Of a stretch of DNA of 64,000 nucleotides, positions 56,767 to 64,000 are shown piece after piece. A program made the translations under genes and the position numbers. Every line of letters starts with the position of its first letter. Within the stretch, counting starts at the first letter, position 1. The stretch comes from Chamaecrista fasciculata (lineage: Eukaryota > Streptophyta > Magnoliopsida > Fabales > Fabaceae), in assembly GCA_003254925.1 (NCBI GenBank), contig QANZ01045227.1:115918-179917 (forward strand), written 5' to 3'. The notes beneath the pieces were generated by a model that saw only the letters and a program-made list of their open reading frames with translations, searched no databases and had not been told where the DNA came from.

Positions 56767-58308
56767 TATTTATTATTATTTTTTGAAAAAAAAAATCTAC
56801 GTTTAAGTCTTTAAATTTACTTTAAAATTATAATTTAATATCTAAAAATAAAAAATCTATTTTTTATCTTTAATTTTATTACAAACATTAACTATTTAAT
56901 TCTTACAAATAAAAAAAAATAAAAAATATGTTTGATAACACTATTTTTTTATATATAAAATTTGAAACCTTAAATATTTTCTTTAAAATCTTAAAAACAA
57001 ACAATTATTGAGAAATGTTTTGAACTCTCAAATTTATTTTAAAATATTATTTTTTTGAAATGAAAATGAAACAAACCCATATTTTTCCTTATTTTTTTTT
57101 TCTAGATCTTTTGGATTGAGATAGATGGTAAGACACCACCATTATTGGAACACATTACATCCATTTGTCCACTTTAAGTCCCTTTAATTATAGCCCTAAC
57201 CCACCCCCTTGTGTTGTTTTCAAAACCAGGTCGGATCCTCATTTACTTCCCCCTACCTTTTCCTACCTTTCCTACTTTACTTTTCCTCACTTTTACTTTC
57301 TTATCTACCTCATCATACCCAAATCAAATCTCATCTTTTTCTGATTTTTCTTTATATATATCACTTTGAACTCTAAAAAAACCAGAAGATCCGCTTGAGT
57401 TTTCAGTGTATATATATGTCATTCATTGATCACACTCACTCACACAAACTTTCTTTGTCTCTTTCTTGCCTCACTTGTCACACCCTATGACATGTCCGCA
57501 GGCAACTTGTTCTCTTTAGTTTCTCCCATGTGACTCCCCATCTTCCCAAAATCTCTTCTATTTGTATAGTCAAATCTAAAACTTACCCTATTTATCTATT
57601 TTAAGCATCCTACGCATACTTTTGTTTGTTTCCCCAAAGTTAATATAATACTATAATAGCATCATCACTCTTCTCTCCCCCTCTCTTTCAGGCTTGTCAT
57701 GGCTTACACTTGCTAGCTACTTAAGAAACATGTTGCACATGAAAAGGTATCCTCTGACACAGATATAGTCTAACTTAAGCAGAACAAAACTTTAAAAATT
57801 GAAAAAAAAAAAAAAAGCATCTGACATTCATGATCCCATGATCACACAATCTCAAATGGGTTTTGAATTTTGATGATATCTTGCCAAGTATGGAACAAAA
57901 AACCAGATGATGCAGCAGATTCTGCCAGAAACATTGTGGAAGTGATGAACTTTTTAATAAATAATTTTAATTCACTTTAGATAACACGTGCAGATAGATG
58001 ATCTGGCATGTATGTATGTACAGACTATAAAGACTCACTTTCACTTTCATCATCGTACGTGCAAGAGCAAGGTGATGATAAATAAAAATATTGAATTAAA
58101 AAGATAAATAGAAGTCTTTCTAACTTCTAAGACTAAGCAGAGCGTGTCTGTATAGGTATATATTTTAAAACCTCTTTGTACTTAAAAGTACAGGGGAAAA
58201 ATATGAACTTCTTTGGATGCAACTCAGAATCTAGAGACTCAAAAAACCAAACTTCCACATTCAATCAAAAGACAATATTGCTAGTTGCTACTATTTCTAT
58301 GAAATTGA
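56767..58308. other. 3' intergenic region of the sugar transporter
   Basis: AT-rich with C/T-rich stretches (57200-57700). It contains the probable 3' untranslated region of the minus-strand transporter near 58200-58308. No gene or conserved RNA recognised. Confidence 0.45.
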
Positions 58309-61300
58309 TCAGCTTTTTATTCCTATAGAAGCAGGATCAGTACCAGGCTTTGCACCAATGGCGAAAAACTCAATGATGACTTCCAAAGGCATGCCCTTTG
58401 TTTCAGGAACCTTCAAGTAAACAAATATCCATGAAAGCAAGCATCCCACGACGAATAATCCAAAGACACCTGTGAGGCCAAAGACTTGAAGCAAAGAAGG
58501 AAATGTGGAAGTGACGATCAAGGTACAAACCCAGTATGTAAGGGAACACATAGAAATGCAGATTCCGCGAACACTTGTGGGGAAGATTTCTGCACATACA
58601 ATGTTGGGAATCACACCAAATCCCATGCAGAAGACGCTTTCAAATACCACAACACTGACGGCAGTAATCGCGGCGTTGAGGACAGAGCTCATGTTGAAAG
58701 AGTCTCGGAGTACAAGCACCGCGAGAGAAACTATCAGAACTGGTATTGTGTAGAGCATTATTGACCTGTCATGAAAAAAAATTGCATAATGTTCATTGCC
58801 ATGAATTATTGCATATGGTTTCAAATTTATGATCCAATTGTAGTTTCATGGTGTAGTTAGAGATCAACTTAGAAGGCACATGCAGCAGAAGCAGATTTGT
58901 AGAGACAGTCAATTAAAAGAAAATGAAGAAACTTGCACTTAAGGTGTTTGCCATCAGCTTCTTTAATGGCTAGAATTATGATATATGGATATTCTTTGGA
59001 GTAAATTAATGATTTAATCCCTGAAAGATGACAAATTTCTAAGTTTAGCCCTTAGCCCCTGGAAGATAAAATTATAACATTTAATCACCGAAAAATGCAA
59101 TTACAATCAATTTAGTCTTTTTGTTAAATATACTAACTGAAATTTAAGGACAGATATGGTGTAATTCAATTTTTTTTATATTATACTTAAAAATTAATTT
59201 TAAAAACTTATATTAACCATTAAATTTGAATTGATATCTTAACAAAACAATTGAATTAATTGTATCTACATCTTTCAGTGACTAAATCTTATAATTTTAT
59301 CTTTCAGGGACCAAATCCTCAATTTACTCTGTTCTTTACAATACAACATTGTATCTTTGACTCTTTCAAAATAAATTTCCTCATGTTTTACAATAATAAT
59401 TAAAAGCCTTATGACTCCATTATAGAACTGATTTAATAAAAATCCATAGATAAATTCAAAAATTGGGAGAAACAACCATGTTAAAGTTGAGCATACCTCC
59501 TGCCAGAAATATCCATGAGTCTCATGGACACACCTATACATGGAAGCATGCAGAATGTTGTTATGATATTTACAAGGAAAGAAGCAGATGTTGAAGTGAA
59601 GCCCAAATTCGACAAAAGAGCCCCAATTCCTGCCTGCTCAAGTATCTGGGGAGCATAATAAAGAAATCCATTTATGCCAGCAGCCTGCAATATGAACATT
59701 TTCTTTTAGAATTACAGAGGAAGAAGTTCAATGCAACACCTTGTTAAACCATCAGAACTATGCAAGTTATCATCATAACCATTCCAGTTCAATTAATGTT
59801 AAATTGTACAGAAAAGAAAATGAAAGATAGGACTAGTTATGGATCCTAAACTGAAGTACAATTTGGCAAAGATTCCCATCCAAGGAGGAAAATAATGCTA
59901 TTAGGGAATATTTGGTGTAAGGAAGGACCAAGATATAGTCAAGTTAGCAGATGGGTAAAGAAGGGCTTCCTCCAACGGTTCTGAACTTCACAATTTTACA
60001 ACCACCAAATTACAAAATGAATACCATGGACAACAATCTATAGCAGGAAAGAAAAATACTCAACTGTCAACAACAACAATCAAAAAACAATATTAACTAG
60101 AGCTACCTGCTGAAGAATTTGAAGCCCTATTCCAACAATTAATGCACGCTTGACTCCAGGTTCGAGCAGAGCTCTCCAACCCGGAGCTTTTGCGACAACT
60201 TCAGGATAATGCAGCATATCCTTAGAGCCAAGAACCGATTGGCTGACTAGTGCAGCAGCTGGGAAAGCTTCACCTTCTACTGGTATGTCATAACCAGATG
60301 TTGAAACGAAGGAATTGAATTGAGACACCGGGGCAGCTTCTGCATGCAAATAAACCCTTTGGAGCCGTCCTTCCCTTTTCCTACCCCTAACCTTCTCAGG
60401 TTCTTTATAAACCAATTGCCAACCTCCTCCAATGTCCGTATTAGTCGGTATTTCGCCAGCATTTCCCTGGTTCAGGCTGCTATTGCTTATCATGCCTAAC
60501 ATACCATCACTTCTCAGGCTGCTATTGCTTCTCATGCCTAGTATCCCCTCACTTCTCAGGCTGCCATTGCTTATGAAGCCAAACATTCCACCCTTGGATG
60601 CATGAGTCTTGTCCTTCTCGGTAGCATTAGTTCGTGGCGAAAGCAATGGATTCTGCAGATTGTCACCGGTACCATAAGGGTTGGACTCTTCGTCAGCCAT
60701 AGTACTGAAGAAACTACTTCCTTTGATGAAACCCCTTGCACTTCCAGGCTCTGAAGGAAGGTTATCATGCACACTCCCAAAGAGAGAAACAATTGGATCC
60801 TTAAGACTCGAGCTTTGGTTCACGATGCTTGTTTGGCGTGACATCATGCTTCCCTGTCCATTAACAGGTTGGGCAATCATTGAAACATCTTCGTTGGGTC
60901 CGTATAACTTAATGTAATCCTTCCCTGCTTCTGCTGTGAACTCATTCACTGGGGCAACTATGTACTCTTCTATGGAGGTGGTTTCCCCCCCAGGGCTCAG
61001 ACCCTCAGCCAATAAAGCCAACTCGCCTATAGACCAACGAAAACTCTGATTACACTTAGTATTAGTTAAAAATTATAACAAAACCATTCATGACAGTTCA
61101 AGCTTTTTGAAGTATTCTTTTGAAATGATAATAGAGCAATTGAGACTAAGTGTTCAAGAATTCGAATGTGTAATCCCTTAAGAACTAACTTGAGACAAAA
61201 TAACTGAAATGTTTTTAATTACATAACTTTCAATGATTAAATAGGGTAAACTACAATTTCAAGGACTAAGTTGTCAACTTGTCTGTATCTATTAGAGACT

Positions 61301-62221
61301 AATTTATATCTTCATTCTAAATCTTTTCATAGACTTCGATTAAACGACTAAATCTTTTGAGTCATCAAACCATATCCATAGCCATAATCATCAAAGGTAA
61401 ATAAATGCATGATGACAAGTTTTAAAGAACTAGCAATAACAAAAATAAGTTGCACCTGAAACATCTTCAATGCCTCTTATTCTTTGTAAAACCTTCTTAG
61501 CTTCCTCAATCCGTCCTTTACTCACAAGCCATCGTGGAGACTCAGGCAAGTAAAACACAGTGATAAGAAAATAAGCAACAGCAGCAATAGATATAACCCC
61601 AAGCATCAATCTCCAACTAGGTGACTCCATCAATGACATGGAGAAAATCATACAGTAAGCCAAAAACATCCCAAAAGAACAAGAAAACTGCGTGACTGTA
61701 GTCAATTGACCCCTAATATCAGCAGGCGATATCTCAGATATGTAAAGAGGAGTAAGAGCAACGGCGAGAGCAATGGCAATTCCAACTAATACCCTCGAGA
61801 ATAGAACCACATACACATTAGGAGCCCACAAAACGACCAAACCACTTAGGAAATACATCACTGAGGATATCACCAACATAGGACGCCGTCCTAACATGTC
61901 GGACACTGAACCTGCGAATATTGTTACAACAGTGCCAGCGAGGAAGGACATGGAGACTATTAAGCCTTCGAGTGTGGGATCAGCTTCTAAGTTGAATTCT
62001 TGCTTCATGTATGTCACACCCCCTGCAAGGGCAAAGCAAATTAATTTTCAAGATTTTGAGATATTAGAAGGATCGATCAGAAACCCCAGAAAAGAAAATG
62101 GTACTAAAAAGTGGAATCTAACTTTAAAAGTTGAAAACATACCTGCAATGGTTGAACTATCCCATCCTATGAGGAGATTTCCGAGGGTGGCAGCAACTGC
62201 AACAATTACAACTTCCCTCAT
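58309..62221 (-). CDS. TST: Tonoplast sugar transporter (TST/TMT), 736 aa, 5 exons
   Basis: Exons in order: 62143-62221, 61456-62022, 60107-61026, 59497-59684 and 58309-58765, all GT-AG. TST proteins are vacuolar-membrane H+/sugar antiporters that load glucose, fructose or sucrose into the vacuole. The first half (about 1-215) has six helices and the motifs DMLGRRPM and PESPRWLVSKGR. A cytosolic loop of about 290 residues (216-505), the TST hallmark, is rich in Ser and phospho-sites and includes GGGWQLVYKEPE-type text before the second half. The second half has six helices with AEIFPTSVRG and VPETKGMPLEVI. Length fits the family (about 730-740). The start MREVVIVAVAATLGNLLIGW matches the family N-terminus; an ATG four codons upstream (62233) is less likely. 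The loop contains a short internal repeat at residues 368-402. Intron 4 carries a TIR element. Confidence 0.93.
58998..59330. mobile_element. TIR element in TST intron 4 (GAGTAAA subfamily)
   Basis: Starts GGAGTAAATTAATGATTTAA and ends with the complement of AGAGTAAATTGAGGATTTGG, both followed inward by TCCCTGAAAGAT. Flanks TATTCTTTG and TGTTCTTTA may be a decayed 9-bp duplication. About 330 bp, non-coding. Confidence 0.7.
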
Positions 62222-63034
62222 GGTATGCTTCACAGCACAAGAACCCAGAAATCAAAACCCTCGAGAAATTACAGTATTCGATCTGCAAAATGCAAATCCC
62301 CAGATAGTGTTCAGTGAGTGAAGAAAGACGAACAATTATTATTTCACCACATTTGAATCAGGGAGATTAATGATTTGATAACATGTGAGGAAATGATGAT
62401 TTTTAAACAAAAAACAAATAAAAATAAAATTGATGGTTGGTTTGTAGTTTGTACAGCTTACTTAAGTCATCAAATCAAATCAAATAGTATTTTCTGGCCA
62501 GAATTGTTTCTTTCTTCAACAGTAGAACGCCTGGCTAGCTGTCAGCGAGGTTTTTTTCCTCANGAACGCCTGGCTAGCTGTCAGCAAGTTTTTTTCCTCA
62601 GTTTTCATTTTCAAATAGTGTCGTCTGGCCAGATTTTTTTTTTCACAAAAATATAATAAAAGTCAATAGAAAAATAAGAAATGCCAACCCAATATCTAGG
62701 AAACACATTATTCATAATTAGAAAGGGATGGGGCCAAATTCATAAAATGTGGAGTCTGAAAATTATGCGAATGGTATGAGGATGAGGAGGCCACGCGCCA
62801 CCACCACAATGAGAGATCATAAGGTCGGTGGAGATTAGTTTTAAAATATTGGAAATTTTAGTAAAGTCATACATAACCCCATAAACGTACTCATATAGAA
62901 TTCATGTTCAGATTTTTTTCTAGTTTTTCTTTTAATACGGCACTCAATCTGCGCCTATTTCAAATTACTTGTGCATTTGAATTTTGAGCATACAATATTT
63001 GATGGTTTATAAATATTAGGTTAAATTAAAAAAA
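62222..63034. other. Upstream region of TST, with a short duplication at an N
   Basis: Contains the 5' leader and promoter of the transporter. GAACGCCTGGCTAGCTGTCA occurs at 62525 and again at 62564 on either side of N 62563, an assembly-like duplication. Otherwise AT-rich. Confidence 0.5.
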
Positions 63035-63411
63035 GGCTAAAGTGTACTTTTGGTCCCATAACTTTGGCAAATATTTCAATTTGGTCCCATAGCTTCTGAA
63101 AACGTTCCACTGTTAGTTTCAAGCAGATTTTCATCCATTTTTTGTTGTTAAAGATGGTCTGATATACTGAGTTGAATGATGACGTAGCAAATATAGGTGA
63201 AGTGGATTTAACGGCAAATAATGGATAGAAATCAGTTTGGGACCAACGGTGAGACGTTTTCAAAAGTTATGAAACTTAATTGCAACAAAAAAATTATGAG
63301 ACCAAATTGAGACCTTTGCCAAAGTTATGAGACCAAAATTGCAATAAAAAAAGTTATGGAACCAAACTAAGGCCTTTGCCAAAGTTATGGGACCAAAAGT
63401 GTATTTTAGCC
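63035..63411. mobile_element. TIR element, GGCTAAAGTG subfamily
   Basis: Starts GGCTAAAGTGTACTTTTGGT and ends with the complement of GGCTAAAATACACTTTTGGT. Arms hold modules of about 30 nt with GGTCCCATAACTTTGGC; the right arm has one extra module. TAAAAAAA on both sides may be the target duplication. Related to 15346-16373. Confidence 0.75.
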
Positions 63412-64000
63412 TAAAAAAAATTATTCATTAAGAAAATTAACCTTAAAAAAGTATACTTCAAGAAACAAAATCATTAAGATTTTTATTAATAATATTTTTA
63501 GTAATAAATTTGACATAAATAATTGTTTATGTAAAATTAAAAGTTTCAACATTTTTAGTTATCTTTCTAAATTTAAATATGTATTTATTTAATGTTAAAT
63601 TTAAGATAATTTTGTGTATTTTATATATTAGATATAAGTTTCTATCTATTGTAAAATTATCATTTGATTTTTTTCAAAAAAAACTAAATATCATACAGCA
63701 TAAAACTATAATGAAAGGCAAAGAATTATCTAGTTTTCAAAAGAATAATAGAATATAATTATGTCGTTTAGAGAACCGTTGACGATGGATCTAGTTTGTT
63801 ATAAAATTAAAAATAGGCCAATAGGGTGGTCAATATTTTGAGGATACGTGGCACTCTTGCTCCTTCGGCACTCCAACTGTTTTGTCTTGTAAAGATTATA
63901 AATTATAATATTATGGCAAATATTTTATATATTGATTCGATTCAAATAAGAATAAAATATGTATTAAATAAGATTGGAAGAGAGATATTATACTTTTTTT
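63412..64000. other. AT-rich intergenic DNA
   Basis: No gene, RNA or clear repeat recognised up to the window end. Confidence 0.5.

Noticed and set aside
61773..62321. 182-codon plus-strand frame
   Set aside because: It lies antisense over exons 1-2 of the sugar transporter.
1..64000. tRNA, rRNA, conserved miRNA precursors
   Set aside because: Scanning by eye for T-loop words and common plant miRNA sequences gave no convincing match; a covariance-model search would be decisive.

Overview
The window is nuclear DNA from a flowering plant, most likely a eudicot. It is AT-rich. Its genes are split by GT-AG introns, its protein families (NHL-domain membrane protein, MLO, ATL RING-H2, tonoplast sugar transporter) are those of higher plants, and transposon debris fills the space between genes. 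No tRNA, rRNA, CRISPR array or bacterial operon was seen. The species could not be determined.

Five host genes can be modelled. Two NHL-repeat membrane-protein genes face each other tail to tail: 2659-6915 on + (6 exons, 381 aa) and 8957-11810 on - (7 exons, 518 aa). They share intron phases, so they look like an inverted tandem pair. An MLO gene lies at 40081-47458 on + (15 exons, 559 aa; closest to the MLO5/7/8/9/10 group). A single-exon ATL8/ATL80-type RING-H2 E3 ligase lies at 52293-52976 on +. A tonoplast sugar transporter (TST/TMT) lies at 58309-62221 on - (5 exons, 736 aa). All exon models rest on reading frame, splice dinucleotides and family recall, not on transcripts.

The rest is mostly mobile DNA. 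The largest piece is a complete 11.8-kb Ty3/gypsy Tat-type retrotransposon (20791-32617). It has 609-bp LTRs about 98% identical by eye, an AATAC target duplication, a non-Met primer-binding site, decayed gag-pol on the minus strand, and an extra ORF with its own TATA box and intron on the plus strand. A coding-poor LTR element (33440-36842) sits inside an older MITE, and a copia relic with its primer-binding site abuts the MLO stop codon. About a dozen elements with long, modular terminal inverted repeats fall into at least four subfamilies. The two largest carry telomere-like arrays in their arms and lie just upstream of the + strand NHL gene and the MLO gene. Helitron-like 3' hairpin ends occur at 40728, 49807 and 51431.

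Four isolated Ns (14655, 45594, 48331, 62563) are present. At least two sit between near-identical flanks, which suggests assembly joins of unmerged haplotypes; the one at 45594 duplicates part of MLO exon 11. The genes have no obvious shared pathway. The clearest possible interactions are transposon-derived sequences placed at gene edges: ACGTGGC motifs upstream of two genes, and an LTR directly behind the MLO stop.
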